A DNA stretch of 64,000 bases from Lacicoccus qingdaonensis (GCF_900101075.1 NZ_FNFY01000010.1:1-64000), one strand, 5' to 3'. Shown: positions 44,743-53,825, counted from the stretch's first letter. The notes: generated by a model not told the origin, from the letters alone. A program made the numbers and translations.

Positions 44743-46701
44743 ATGAAACTCAAATTAAAATCATTGTCCATCAAGGACTTTGCCGGCATTAAAAATGAGT
44801 CGTTCAACTTTGATGGCAAGGATGCCAAAATCTACGGCGACAATGCGACAGGCAAGACGACTACTGCCATTGCGCTCAACTGGCTCCTGTTTGATAAAGG
44901 GCTTGAGGGGCAGAAAATCGACATCGTGCCGAAGGATGAGAACAACGACCATATCCATGAGCTTGTGCCGACCGTTGAAGCAGTGTTCGACATGGACGAC
45001 AATGCACTGACATTAAAAAGAGAATCCCATCCGAATTATGAAAAGGTTGAAGGTTCCACGAAGAAACATTATAAAAACTCTCGTTCCACCAAGCAGTACA
45101 TCGACGAGGTGCCATTCCCGATTACCAAATACAAAGCAGAGATTAACAAAATTATTGATGAAGAGGTATTCAAGCTTGTGACCAATCCTGACGCCTTCCC
45201 CCAGCTGCACTGGCAGGATAAGCGCAAAATGCTATTCGAAATTGCAGGCGACGTGTCCGATGAGGATGTCATTAATAGTAATTCAGAACTTAAAGACCTA
45301 CTCGAAGTTATTAACCGTCGAGAAATCGAAGATGAAAAGAAAGTGGTCAATGAGCAGCTGAAAAAAGCACGTGAGGATCTGGAACATATTCCGGTCAAAA
45401 TCAATACTTTGAACGAGCAGTTAAGTGATGATGAACTGGACGAGCCACTCATTGATAAAACCATAAATCAAATTAACGAAGAAATTGAGTTACTGAAAGA
45501 TAAGCGTACTCAGATTGAGCACGGCGGTGCAGTCATCGAAATCAAGCGTGAGATTGATGAAATCCAGTACAAGATGGACAACTTGAAGCGTGAGGTAGAG
45601 ACGGGCGCACAGGATAAAGTGAACGGTCTGCAGCGTGAATTAGAGTCTCTTGAGAGTGATGTCAGCATCTATGAATCCCGCCAGAATCGCACGTTTGAAG
45701 ATATTAAGGATTTAACAGCTCGTAAAGACTCGAAGCTCAAAGAATATAAAGAGCTTGCTACCGAGCGTGACAATGTGCAGGCTGATCAGTTTGAAGTAAA
45801 TGAAGATGAATCCATCTGTTCACACTGTGGCCAGCCACTCCCTGAACACGATGCAGAAAAATCCGTTGAACATGCACAGGCTGAATTTAATAAACGTAAA
45901 TCGAATAAGCTCGAAAGTATCAATGCAGAAATGGAGCGTGTCGTTGAAGCGGGTAAATCTCTCGGTTCTGCCATTAAGCATAACGAATCGGAAGTTGAAG
46001 AATTCAAAAAGAAGATTGCTGATAAAGAGAAAGAAATCAGCCTGCTGTCTGTTCGTCTGGATAAGGCCAAAACATCCATTGTGAAGGTCGAGTTGAACAG
46101 TGAGTATAAAACCCTTCAAAAAGAAAAGACGGCACTGGAATCAAAGCTGGGCGACGAGAAACAGACTACAGAATCGAAGGTAGCAGACCTCACTCAACAA
46201 ATTACTGTTAAGCAGGGTGAACTAGATAAGGTTCAAGAACAGAAGGCATCTGTTAAACATCAGCAACAATTGAAGCAGTCCATAGATGATTATCGCAAGG
46301 AAGAAGAAAGCATCCTCGACACCATCGAGGACTTGAAATATCGAAAGCATCTGATTGATCAGTTTACGAAAACGAAGGTCAATCTGATTACTGAAAAGGT
46401 CAACAGCATGTTCGACCTTGCGAGATTCAAATTGTTCCACACGCAAGTGAACGGCGACATCAAGGAGACGTGTGAGATTATGGTTGACGGCGTGACGTAT
46501 GACGGCGGTCTGAATAATGCTATGAGGATAAATGCCGGTTTAGACATTATCGGTGTCCTATCAAAGCATTTCGAAGTGGAAGCGCCTTGCTTTGTCGATA
46601 ACAGCGAGGCAGTGACACAGCTGAAAGAAATACCGTCACAACAAATTCAGCTCATCGTCAGTGAGCCGGATAAAAAATTGAGATTGGAAGTGAATCAATA
46701 A
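44743..46701 (+). CDS. Rad50/SbcC-like AAA ATPase of the phage recombination module
   Basis: A 652-residue protein. An N-terminal half ABC-ATPase has Walker A GDNATGKTT (about 33-41). Long coiled coils flank a CSHC zinc-hook-like motif (C-S-H-C, near 361-364). The C-terminal half has LNNAMRINAGLDIIGVL and CFVDNSEAVTQL with the Walker B-like Asp, and then IVSEP. It is shorter than cellular Rad50. It is followed by RecT, which suggests it replaces or assists the exonuclease of RecE/RecT-type systems. Strong AGGAGG before the start. Confidence 0.85.
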   Translation: MKLKLKSLSIKDFAGIKNESFNFDGKDAKIYGDNATGKTTTAIALNWLLFDKGLEGQKIDIVPKDENNDHIHELVPTVEAVFDMDDNALTLKRESHPNYEKVEGSTKKHYKNSRSTKQYIDEVPFPITKYKAEINKIIDEEVFKLVTNPDAFPQLHWQDKRKMLFEIAGDVSDEDVINSNSELKDLLEVINRREIEDEKKVVNEQLKKAREDLEHIPVKINTLNEQLSDDELDEPLIDKTINQINEEIELLKDKRTQIEHGGAVIEIKREIDEIQYKMDNLKREVETGAQDKVNGLQRELESLESDVSIYESRQNRTFEDIKDLTARKDSKLKEYKELATERDNVQADQFEVNEDESICSHCGQPLPEHDAEKSVEHAQAEFNKRKSNKLESINAEMERVVEAGKSLGSAIKHNESEVEEFKKKIADKEKEISLLSVRLDKAKTSIVKVELNSEYKTLQKEKTALESKLGDEKQTTESKVADLTQQITVKQGELDKVQEQKASVKHQQQLKQSIDDYRKEEESILDTIEDLKYRKHLIDQFTKTKVNLITEKVNSMFDLARFKLFHTQVNGDIKETCEIMVDGVTYDGGLNNAMRINAGLDIIGVLSKHFEVEAPCFVDNSEAVTQLKEIPSQQIQLIVSEPDKKLRLEVNQ

Positions 46702-46883
46702 TGAAAAAGAAATTCGAAATCGCAGTTCATGGATGTGACGACTCAACATGCATTGAATACGACCTGACCGAAGAGCAGATGGAGCTTGTTGAAGATATAG
46801 CGATAAAAATTACTGAAGCGTCTAGTTACGCTTGCATGCCAGTTATGGACATTAAATTAATCATGGAAGAGGAGAATAAGTAA
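46701..46883 (+). CDS. small acidic phage protein, unknown
   Basis: A 60-residue protein with Cys residues (HGCDDSTCIEYDLTEEQMEL, ASSYACMPVMDI). It overlaps the stop of the Rad50-like gene and the start of recT by one base each, so the three are translated as a unit. Not recognised. Confidence 0.65.
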   Translation: MKKKFEIAVHGCDDSTCIEYDLTEEQMELVEDIAIKITEASSYACMPVMDIKLIMEEENK

Positions 46884-47815
46884 TGACTGAAAACACTAAA
46901 TTGCAAAAGGTAGAACAACAATTACTCGACGAAAAAAACGTATCGGACAGCGTACTGAACAAGGTGCGTGTCCTCGAAAATCAAGGGAACCTGGAGCTTC
47001 CAGCAAACTATTCACCATCCAATGCAATGAAACAGGCATGGCTCACAATCAGCCAGGATAAGAAGCTCATGGACACATCGGACACCAGTAAAGCGAATGC
47101 GCTGTTAGACATGGTCACACAAGGTTTGAACCCTGCGAAGAAACAAGCATATTTCATTCCTTACGGCAATAAAATGCAACTCCAAAGAAGTGTGCACGGG
47201 AATGTGATGCTGCTTAAAAGGGACGCCGGGACAAAAGACATTACGTTTCAACCGATTTATGAAGGTGATGATTTCACTTATGAGATTGATGAGAACGGCT
47301 ATATCGTAAATCCAAGACTCAAACAAAAATTTGGAAATATCAATAAAGATAAAATCGTCGGTGGCTATGCAACTATCATATTTGATAATAAACAAAATCA
47401 TATTGAGGTCATGACCATTGACCAAATTGAACAAGCGTGGATGCAGTCATCGATGATCAAAGACAGAGATGCACTGAAACGTTCAAAAACGCATAACAAC
47501 TTTAAAGAAGAAATGGCACGTAAGACCGTCATCAACCGTGCTGCCAAACGCTATATCAATACTTCCACTGATGAAGGGCTACTCAAGTTTGCTCAGGAAG
47601 CCGATGACCGCCAAAGAAAAGAAGTGTTTGATGCGGATGTCGAAGAAGGGCAAGCATCAGAAATCCTTGATATTCCCGACGACTTTGAAGATGCCGAAAT
47701 TCAGGAAGTACCAGCGCATGATAAAGAAACTGGCGAAGTAAAAGAGCAGAATCAAGAAGAAAATCCATTTGCGAATGCAGACCAGGCATCGTTTGACGAT
47801 GATCAGCCGTTCTGA
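46883..47815 (+). CDS. recT: RecT-family single-strand annealing protein
   Basis: A 310-residue RecT. Family blocks seen are LPANYSPSNAMKQAWL, ALLDMVTQGLNPAKKQAYFIPYG, LQRSVHGNVMLLKRDAG, VGGYATIIFDNKQNH and the basic KTVINRAAKRYIN. The C-terminal tail is acidic (about 250-310), as in RecT proteins that interact with SSB or nuclease partners. It anneals single strands during phage recombination. Confidence 0.93.
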   Translation: MTENTKLQKVEQQLLDEKNVSDSVLNKVRVLENQGNLELPANYSPSNAMKQAWLTISQDKKLMDTSDTSKANALLDMVTQGLNPAKKQAYFIPYGNKMQLQRSVHGNVMLLKRDAGTKDITFQPIYEGDDFTYEIDENGYIVNPRLKQKFGNINKDKIVGGYATIIFDNKQNHIEVMTIDQIEQAWMQSSMIKDRDALKRSKTHNNFKEEMARKTVINRAAKRYINTSTDEGLLKFAQEADDRQRKEVFDADVEEGQASEILDIPDDFEDAEIQEVPAHDKETGEVKEQNQEENPFANADQASFDDDQPF

Positions 47816-48516
47816 TGGATATTCAAATTATTGGCAGTGGGTCGTCTGGTAACAGTTATAAGATTTCAGACGGCCAAACGGCCATCCTCCTGGAAGCCGG
47901 CATACAATTTAAGAAGGTACAGCAGGCACTCAAGTTTAAAACGAGACAGATTAAGGCAGTTTTCATTACTCACGAGCACCTTGATCATTCTAAGTATGTG
48001 ATGGATTTCTTGAAGAACGGATTGGATGTTTATATGACAGCAGGAACGAAAGAGGCACTCGGCATCAGCCATTACAGATTACACACGATCGAGTACAGAG
48101 AAGTCATCAGGATTGGCTCATTTACAGTGATGCCATTCGAGGCACAGCACGATGTCGCTGAACCATGCAGTTATTTGATTAAATCGGGCGACAGCAAGCT
48201 CCTGTTTGCCACAGATACGTATTACATCAAATATACGATTCCCGGCCTCACACACATGCTTTTAGAGGTCAATCATGACTATGGATATATGATGGAGAAC
48301 GTTGAAAAGGGCATCATTCACAAGGCACTGGCAAACAGAATTATGAAGTCGCATTTGAACATAGACAATGCCATCAAATATTTAAAGTCCAGCGACCTAT
48401 CGAAGTTACGAGAAATCACAATGATCCACCTGTCAAAAGATAATGCCAAAGCGAATGAGTTTAAAGAAAGAATACAAAAAGTGACTGGTGTTCCGGTCAA
48501 AATTGCGGGGCGATGA
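47815..48516 (+). CDS. metallo-beta-lactamase-fold hydrolase of the phage recombination module
   Basis: A 233-residue protein. GSGSSGNSY near the N-terminus and the metal motif THEHLDHSK (about 51-59) with later His and Asp (FEAQHDVAEPCSY, LFATDTYY) resemble YycJ/WalJ-type nucleases. It starts in the stop codon of recT. In phages this fold commonly follows RecT and is thought to supply the 5'-3' exonuclease; this is inferred here. Confidence 0.8.
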   Translation: MDIQIIGSGSSGNSYKISDGQTAILLEAGIQFKKVQQALKFKTRQIKAVFITHEHLDHSKYVMDFLKNGLDVYMTAGTKEALGISHYRLHTIEYREVIRIGSFTVMPFEAQHDVAEPCSYLIKSGDSKLLFATDTYYIKYTIPGLTHMLLEVNHDYGYMMENVEKGIIHKALANRIMKSHLNIDNAIKYLKSSDLSKLREITMIHLSKDNAKANEFKERIQKVTGVPVKIAGR

Positions 48517-48519
48517 AAT

Positions 48520-49026
48520 GTGACTGTGTACGAATTGACATACCATGCAGAAATGAGGATAAAGCAACGCGTCGGCATCCAGAAATCTAAGAATCGGACC
48601 ATGATGGAAAACGCAAAAAACTGGATCAATTCCGTTATGCCGCATTCAAGCTTAACAGCAATTGATGACGATGGCAGACGACACTATAAATTTAAAGAAT
48701 TTAATATTATCTGCAAGGAAAATAAAGTTATCACCGTATCGTATTACAAAGATGCATCAAGGGAGCTGGCCGACGAAATACAAGAGATTGTCAGCAAGCG
48801 TGTCGACAAGCAATTAAAACCGTTAAAACGAGAATATAGAACGAAAGCCATCAAGATGCACGAGGCGGAAATCAAACGTCTGAAATCATATAATCCAAAA
48901 TCGATAGAAACCATATCAGGAGAGATAGAACAGTTGAAAGATGAAGTTTCCATATTAAAACATAAAATCGATGACTTTGAGGCTTTGACGCACCGATTCA
49001 AGCATTATGGGAGGCTGGTGGAATGA
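48520..49026 (+). CDS. phage protein with C-terminal coiled coil, unknown
   Basis: A 168-residue protein with a GTG start. The N-terminal part (YHAEMRIKQRVGIQKSKN, RRHYKFKEFNIICKENKVIT) looks like a small alpha/beta fold with a basic H-x-x-x-R motif, somewhat like RelE/DUF4258-type folds. The C-terminal part is a coiled coil (about 105-160). Function unknown. Confidence 0.65.
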   Translation: MTVYELTYHAEMRIKQRVGIQKSKNRTMMENAKNWINSVMPHSSLTAIDDDGRRHYKFKEFNIICKENKVITVSYYKDASRELADEIQEIVSKRVDKQLKPLKREYRTKAIKMHEAEIKRLKSYNPKSIETISGEIEQLKDEVSILKHKIDDFEALTHRFKHYGRLVE

Positions 49027-49238
49027 AAACGACAAACAACCTGGTCGCAGGTGAAGCAAATTTCATCATGCGCCATCTGGTACGTACTCAAACCAATAAA
49101 TATAACAAAAGCTTTTATGATGGAAAATTCTTCAGGACACTGCACAAAACACTTAAAGGTAAGTTGCCAAATCATAAGATTAAAACTTGGGATGATGACG
49201 AATATTATGTGATGAGGATTGATGAAGATGATCAGTAA
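49023..49238 (+). CDS. small basic phage protein, unknown
   Basis: A 71-residue protein (NLVAGEANFIMRHLVRTQTN, KFFRTLHKTLKGKLPNHKI) with an acidic end. It overlaps its neighbours at both ends. Not recognised. Confidence 0.6.
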   Translation: MKTTNNLVAGEANFIMRHLVRTQTNKYNKSFYDGKFFRTLHKTLKGKLPNHKIKTWDDDEYYVMRIDEDDQ

Positions 49239-49725
49239 GCAGGTCAGCCCTAAAAATTACTATGAAATGAGAATCGAAGATGAATTTTATTACGGCACAG
49301 TTGACGAGTTGGTTGAGAAGACTGGTTTAGACCAAAGGCATATACGCCGTTATGTTCATCAGCCGACAGCAAATCGGGAGACGATAAAAATCGGTCGCAT
49401 GTACCCCGTTTACCAAGTGGCCAACACGCACGACGGAACTGTTGTTGCAAAGGGCACGAAAAACGCACTTGCTAAGAAATTAGGTATGCAGAACCCTGAT
49501 TCACTGCACAACTCAAGCAGGTATGATATTTCATCGACGAGCGAATATGTATACGTCGCTGATACCGTCGGTGAGCAACTTGAAGACAGTAAGCATAATA
49601 AAGCATCTGAACCGCCGAAAGAAAGTCGTGTCATCTTGACGAGCAATATGGATTTTTACTGGCGGATGGTGTTTAGAGATATGTTCAGGGGATGGGGTGG
49701 TGACAATGAGCGCCCTGGCGTTTGA
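49222..49725 (+). CDS. phage protein with putative DNA-binding N-terminus, unknown
   Basis: A 167-residue protein. VDELVEKTGLDQRHIRRYVHQ looks like a helix-turn-helix used twice with KNALAKKLGMQNPDSLHNSS. The second half is low in complexity of motif and unknown. The start (49222 or 49228) overlaps the previous gene after GATGAGGA. Confidence 0.6.
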   Translation: MKMISKQVSPKNYYEMRIEDEFYYGTVDELVEKTGLDQRHIRRYVHQPTANRETIKIGRMYPVYQVANTHDGTVVAKGTKNALAKKLGMQNPDSLHNSSRYDISSTSEYVYVADTVGEQLEDSKHNKASEPPKESRVILTSNMDFYWRMVFRDMFRGWGGDNERPGV

Positions 49726-49822
49726 GATCATAGTCATCTATGCCTTGATGGTATATATCGCACTGGCAATACCCATCTTGATTGTGCTCGGGATTTTGAT
49801 TTGGAATTGGAGAGGGAAGTGA
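49706..49822 (+). CDS. small phage membrane protein
   Basis: A 38-residue protein, MSALAFEIIVIYALMVYIAL, with one long hydrophobic segment and a basic end (WNWRGK). It follows GGGGTGGTG and overlaps the previous gene by 20 bases. Not recognised, but coupled position and ribosome site support it. Confidence 0.5.
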   Translation: MSALAFEIIVIYALMVYIALAIPILIVLGILIWNWRGK

Positions 49823-49831
49823 GGATGAATA

Positions 49832-50689
49832 ATGGCCCAAATACAGTGGATAAAACTTAAAGTCGATATGTTCGACAATGAAAAAATCAAGCTGATTGAA
49901 GCCATGCCCGACGCGGATAGTATTTTGGTTATTTGGATAAAGCTGCTTACTTATGCAGGCAAAACGAATTCAAGCGGCTATATCCTTTTGACCGAAACGA
50001 TACCGATGAATGAAGAAGAAATCGCAACGATATTCAACAGACCACTAAATACTGTTCGTTACGCTCTTCAGGTATTTGAACGGTATGGAATGATCAATCG
50101 TGAGGACGACGTTATAAAGATAAAGAATTGGGAAAATCATCAGAACGTTGAGGGCATGGAAAGAGCAAGAGAACAAGCGAAATTAAGGAAGAGAAAACAG
50201 CGAGAAAGGGAGCGTGAAGCACAGAATAAGATGCCTGAAAGTGACCAAAATAAACAAAGTCACGTGATGTCACGTGACAGTCACGCTACAGAGAGAGAAA
50301 GAGAGAGAGAAGAAGACTTAGATAAAGAATTAGATATAGAGAAAGAGAGAGAAGAAGAGAAAAAAGATTCTCTCTCCTACAATCAGGAAGTTTATGATGT
50401 CTTGAATAAAAGAGGAATCGACATGAGTAATGCTCAAGCCTGTTTTAAAATCAGTCAGAAAATGAGTGGCATTGATGATATTCAGTATCTCCATAAAGCG
50501 ATAGATGTCGCAGATAACAAGGGCGTACTCAAAGCACCTTACGTTTTACGAATCATTGAGAATTGGTTCGAAGATGGCAAAACATCTTACGAAGCCTTGA
50601 TGCAGTACGAAAATAAGAGTAACAAACCAAAATACGGCACTCCCAACGACGAAGAAACTCGTAATCAATATAAAAACCTAGGATTTTAA
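49832..50689 (+). CDS. phage replisome organizer (DnaD-like)
   Basis: A 285-residue protein. The N-terminal winged helix (IQWIKLKVDMFDNEKIKLIE, LLTYAGKTNSSGYILL, ATIFNRPLNTVRYALQVF, GMINREDDVIKIKNWENHQN) is that of phage replisome organizers. A highly charged Arg/Glu/Lys linker (about 115-180) follows, encoded by a purine-rich tract, and then a DnaD-like C-terminal part ending YKNLGF. It binds the phage origin, which is probably inside this gene. Confidence 0.9.
   Translation: MAQIQWIKLKVDMFDNEKIKLIEAMPDADSILVIWIKLLTYAGKTNSSGYILLTETIPMNEEEIATIFNRPLNTVRYALQVFERYGMINREDDVIKIKNWENHQNVEGMERAREQAKLRKRKQREREREAQNKMPESDQNKQSHVMSRDSHATEREREREEDLDKELDIEKEREEEKKDSLSYNQEVYDVLNKRGIDMSNAQACFKISQKMSGIDDIQYLHKAIDVADNKGVLKAPYVLRIIENWFEDGKTSYEALMQYENKSNKPKYGTPNDEETRNQYKNLGF
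50259..50289 (+). other. candidate phage replication origin (iterons in the replisome organizer gene)
   Basis: GTCACGTGAT (50259), GTCACGTGAC (50269) and GTCACGCTAC (50280) are tandem 10-11 bp repeats; the second is a perfect palindrome. A purine tract of about 70 nt (GAGAGA-rich, low GC further on) follows to about 50370 and could serve as the unwinding element. Phage origins often lie inside the initiator gene. Confidence 0.6.
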
Positions 50690-50701
50690 GGAGGGGTCAA
50701 A

Positions 50702-51493
50702 ATGGAAGAAATCGCAAAATTCATGGCAGAACACAAAATCATTGATACGCAGGTCGAGCATACGGACATTGAGTGTCTAGGGTGCGGCAGGGAGATACAG
50801 AGGGTCATCATCACATTCGAAGGCGGTTCCCAAAAGATGAATGAGGCCGGTTGCATGTGTGAGGCAAATCGTAAAGCGCAAGAAAGACAACGTGAACTGA
50901 ATGCACGAGATTATGATCGGTTTTCTGTCATTCAAAATGAGTACCTGGAAAAATCATTCGATAATTATATTGTCAATAGCGATGATGAAGAACAAAAGAA
51001 GATGCAATCTGAAGCACTCAAATTTACTAAACACTATGCATTGAATTTCAGTTCGCATCTTAAAGAGAAACAGAATCTTTTTATTCAGGGCACGTTTGGA
51101 ACTGGCAAGACACATCTTGCTGCTGCCATTCGAAATGAAGTATCAAAGCAAAATTATAAAGTGTTATTTATTTCACTGCCAAACTACATCGAAGCACTCA
51201 AGAAAGAGTTTCGAGATAAATCGAACCATCACTCAATTTATAAATGGGCAACTGAAGCCGATCTTTTAATTCTGGATGATGTGGGTGCGAATCGTATGAA
51301 TGAGTTCGCAATATCAGAATTGTTCAGGCTCGTCGATGCTCGCATTGATAAATGCACTGTGTACACCACAAACATGACGAGTGAAGAATTTACCCAGACA
51401 AAAGAACTGAATAGGATCTTATCTCGTATGGTGAATCGCGCTAAAGCTATTGTCATCAAAGGCGCAGATTATAGACGAAAGGGGCTGATGTAA
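50702..51493 (+). CDS. DnaC-like helicase loader ATPase
   Basis: A 263-residue AAA+ protein. A Cys-rich N-terminal part (CLGCGREIQ, then CMCE) is followed by Walker A GTFGTGKTHLAAAI (about 130-143), Walker B LLILDDVGANRMNEF (about 189) and sensor-like VYTTNMTSEEF. It resembles DnaC/IstB loaders and probably brings host replicative helicase to the phage origin with the replisome organizer upstream. Confidence 0.9.
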   Translation: MEEIAKFMAEHKIIDTQVEHTDIECLGCGREIQRVIITFEGGSQKMNEAGCMCEANRKAQERQRELNARDYDRFSVIQNEYLEKSFDNYIVNSDDEEQKKMQSEALKFTKHYALNFSSHLKEKQNLFIQGTFGTGKTHLAAAIRNEVSKQNYKVLFISLPNYIEALKKEFRDKSNHHSIYKWATEADLLILDDVGANRMNEFAISELFRLVDARIDKCTVYTTNMTSEEFTQTKELNRILSRMVNRAKAIVIKGADYRRKGLM

Positions 51494-51772
51494 ATGAAAA
51501 CAATCAATGACATCGACATGATTATATTCCCAAAAACGCCGCACGATATCATGTATGAAAAATTAATGGCGCAGGATGAAATCACAAAATCAGACGTGCA
51601 GTCGCTCGACATGTTCAATGATCACTACATCGACAAACTGTTCAATGCCGGCCAACGCATGGTTTGCGACAAGATGTTTGAAGCGATGACGAGAGAGGGC
51701 ATCACGACCGTCGAGCCTGAGATTAATAAAGAGTCCGAGCAGTGGTTTACGGGCTTGGATCGGTGGAGGTGA
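51494..51772 (+). CDS. phage protein, unknown
   Basis: A 92-residue acidic protein (MKTINDIDMIIFPKTPHDIM, SEQWFTGLDRWR at the end). It abuts the loader gene stop. Not recognised. Confidence 0.6.
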   Translation: MKTINDIDMIIFPKTPHDIMYEKLMAQDEITKSDVQSLDMFNDHYIDKLFNAGQRMVCDKMFEAMTREGITTVEPEINKESEQWFTGLDRWR

Positions 51773-51776
51773 TGGG

Positions 51777-52070
51777 ATGAGAGAAGAGCGTAAGCCGATA
51801 TTCAAAGTTAATAGGCATATGCATCCCGAGTTCTGGGGTGTATCGGATGAAGAAGCATTAAGGCAGATGGCAGAGTTCAGCGCCAAACTGGATGCTGAAA
51901 GGTACAAGGCTGAGGCGTGGGACAAGCTGAAAGATAGCCTTAAAGATATGGTAACGGCCTTAGCCAGACAATCCAGGGCTAACCACTCAAGGATCGCGAC
52001 CGTGAAAAGTATGCTTGGCCTTATGGATGTTATTTATAAAGAAATAGAGGAGGATGACCAATGGGGATGA
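51777..52070 (+). CDS. phage protein, unknown, helical
   Basis: A 97-residue protein with long helices (EEALRQMAEFSAKLDAERYK, WDKLKDSLKDMVTALARQSR). It begins 4 bases after the previous stop with GGAGGTGATGGG. Not recognised; overlaps the next start by 10 bases. Confidence 0.6.
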   Translation: MREERKPIFKVNRHMHPEFWGVSDEEALRQMAEFSAKLDAERYKAEAWDKLKDSLKDMVTALARQSRANHSRIATVKSMLGLMDVIYKEIEEDDQWG

Positions 52071-52402
52071 ATGCAATGATTCAAGCTCAATTGAACAATT
52101 CACTTCACGGGATTTTAAACTGCAGATGCGAAGGGAACTGCCTTTTAAAATCAATAGACCTTAATCATATCGATGGCGACGACGCTTTTCTGGAGGTTGA
52201 GCCTTACGATGCGGCTTTTAATCAATCCAATGTGGATGAAACCATCGACAGGACAAAGCGGGTATTGCTGAGGCGCAGGAAAGCTATTTCTAGGGCGTTA
52301 GGTGTAAAGCGGTTGTCTGTAAATTTCTATGACGAATGGACGATGAAAGATGCATTCGTGGTTGATCTTGAAGAAAACAAAATTACTTCATCAGTGAATT
52401 AG
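52061..52402 (+). CDS. phage protein, unknown
   Basis: A 113-residue protein with a Cys cluster (LNCRCEGNCLL) near residue 23 and a basic stretch (RTKRVLLRRRKAISRALGVK). Start after GAGGAGGATG, overlapping the previous gene. Possibly metal-binding. Not recognised. Confidence 0.6.
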   Translation: MGMNAMIQAQLNNSLHGILNCRCEGNCLLKSIDLNHIDGDDAFLEVEPYDAAFNQSNVDETIDRTKRVLLRRRKAISRALGVKRLSVNFYDEWTMKDAFVVDLEENKITSSVN

Positions 52403-52412
52403 GAGGATCACA

Positions 52413-52832
52413 TTGACTAAATACGGCGCAAATAAAACGGTCGTCAACGGCATCACATTCGATTCAAAGCAAGAGGCCGACTACTACGAGCACCTGCTTG
52501 CCAAACAAAAGGCGGGCTACATCAAAGAGATAGAGCTTCAGCCAGTCCTGAACATTATGCCAACCTTTAATTACTACGGCAAGAAACGCCGCAAGATGGA
52601 TTACAAGCTCGACTTCCATGTCACCTATCATGATGACTACGAAGTGTGGATTGACATCAAAGGTTTTGCGACGGCAGATGCAAAGATGAAACGCAAGATT
52701 ACCGAGTACATGCACAAAGATAAGCACATTATCTGGATAGCGAAGTCTTTAAAGTACGGCGACCGGTTCGGATGGATCGAATATGATGAATTGGTTAAAA
52801 AGAGGGCAGCAGATAAGAGAAAGAAGAAATAA
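52413..52832 (+). CDS. DUF1064-family phage protein (endonuclease-like fold)
   Basis: A 139-residue protein starting with TTG after GGAGGATCA. YGANKTVVNGITFDSKQEADY, then ELQPVLNIMP, MDYKLDFHVTY and VWIDIKGFATADAKMKRKI give the DUF1064 pattern, with E, D and D-x-K resembling a PD-(D/E)xK nuclease core. It probably acts as a resolvase or nuclease in replication and recombination. Confidence 0.88.
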   Translation: MTKYGANKTVVNGITFDSKQEADYYEHLLAKQKAGYIKEIELQPVLNIMPTFNYYGKKRRKMDYKLDFHVTYHDDYEVWIDIKGFATADAKMKRKITEYMHKDKHIIWIAKSLKYGDRFGWIEYDELVKKRAADKRKKK

Positions 52833-52939
52833 CCATTGGACATATCTAAATCCCCTTAAAATTATGGGGTAGATTAAGCGAGAATTTATATCATGTGAAT
52901 GATTAAAGCGCTTAGAAAGAGAATTAAGGAGGTTTTAGG

Positions 52940-53443
52940 ATGATTGTAGAAATTATATCAGCCTTGATGTTTTTCATTGCCCTTACTTTAATTAATGTAT
53001 CGGTAATTTATAAATACCGACGGAAAATAAAGTGGTTCTTTAACGAAGTTTACAATAAGTCTCTCAAGCGCAGCACACCGCTCCAAAAAGAAATCAAGGC
53101 AGAGCAGAAAGAGATTAAACGACTGGAGCAGCACAAAGCGGATATGAAAGAACTTGAACGGTTGAAAGAGCAAAGAGAAAAGTTGTTTGAAGAAACGCGA
53201 AAATTCAAGGGAGTAGACCCAATGCCACATCTTAAAGCGATAGAAAAAATGAATTCACCTGAAGAAACAGATACTTTTATTTACGAATCAACGACTGGGT
53301 CAATCAGTCAATGCCCAGAATGCGAAACTGAAAACATAGCTAGTGCAATATCGTATGGCGTACTTCTGGATAGATATCATAACACATGCCTCGATTGTAA
53401 TCACAAGTGGATGGCAGAAACTAAAATACTGGAGGACAAATAA
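52940..53443 (+). CDS. membrane-anchored phage protein with coiled coil and zinc ribbon
   Basis: A 167-residue protein: N-terminal membrane segment (IISALMFFIALTLINVSVIY), basic coiled coil (about 45-90, QKEIKAEQKEIKRLEQHK), and a C-terminal zinc ribbon with CPEC and CLDC (about 126-156). AAGGAGG before the start. The 107 nt upstream contain a CCCC/GGGG hairpin near 52853 and promoter-like sequence. Not recognised. Confidence 0.65.
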   Translation: MIVEIISALMFFIALTLINVSVIYKYRRKIKWFFNEVYNKSLKRSTPLQKEIKAEQKEIKRLEQHKADMKELERLKEQREKLFEETRKFKGVDPMPHLKAIEKMNSPEETDTFIYESTTGSISQCPECETENIASAISYGVLLDRYHNTCLDCNHKWMAETKILEDK

Positions 53444-53444
53444 T

Positions 53445-53825
53445 ATGACTACTGAAAACAAAATGAGAAACATTCAAGCAAGCGAGGAACTGATCACTAA
53501 AACATTCGGAGTGGACCACGACAAAGTTCTGTTCAACAAATTTAACATCACAGATAAACATCTAACATTTGACCTGGAATGGACAGAGACTGGAAACATA
53601 TTGCAAGCGACCATTACTAAAGATGCAGTGAAGCCGAAGTTCACTTTGGAAAGCCAGGACGATGATTTCATCAAAGAGCAGATGACTCGACTGTTCGGAA
53701 TGAAGACTGAGCTATTCGTCGATGAAGAAGACAAAGTTAACGATGACGTGTTCGGCCAGGATTATGATCCAGCGCGTGGCTATGTCGATAAACAGAATGA
53801 TGAACAGATGACTCTGGAAGATTAA
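53445..53825 (+). CDS. acidic phage protein, unknown
   Basis: A 126-residue acidic protein (TFGVDHDKVLFNKFNITDKH, FVDEEDKVNDDVFGQDYDP). The ATG at 53445 follows GGAGG, one base after the preceding stop. Not recognised. Confidence 0.6.
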   Translation: MTTENKMRNIQASEELITKTFGVDHDKVLFNKFNITDKHLTFDLEWTETGNILQATITKDAVKPKFTLESQDDDFIKEQMTRLFGMKTELFVDEEDKVNDDVFGQDYDPARGYVDKQNDEQMTLED

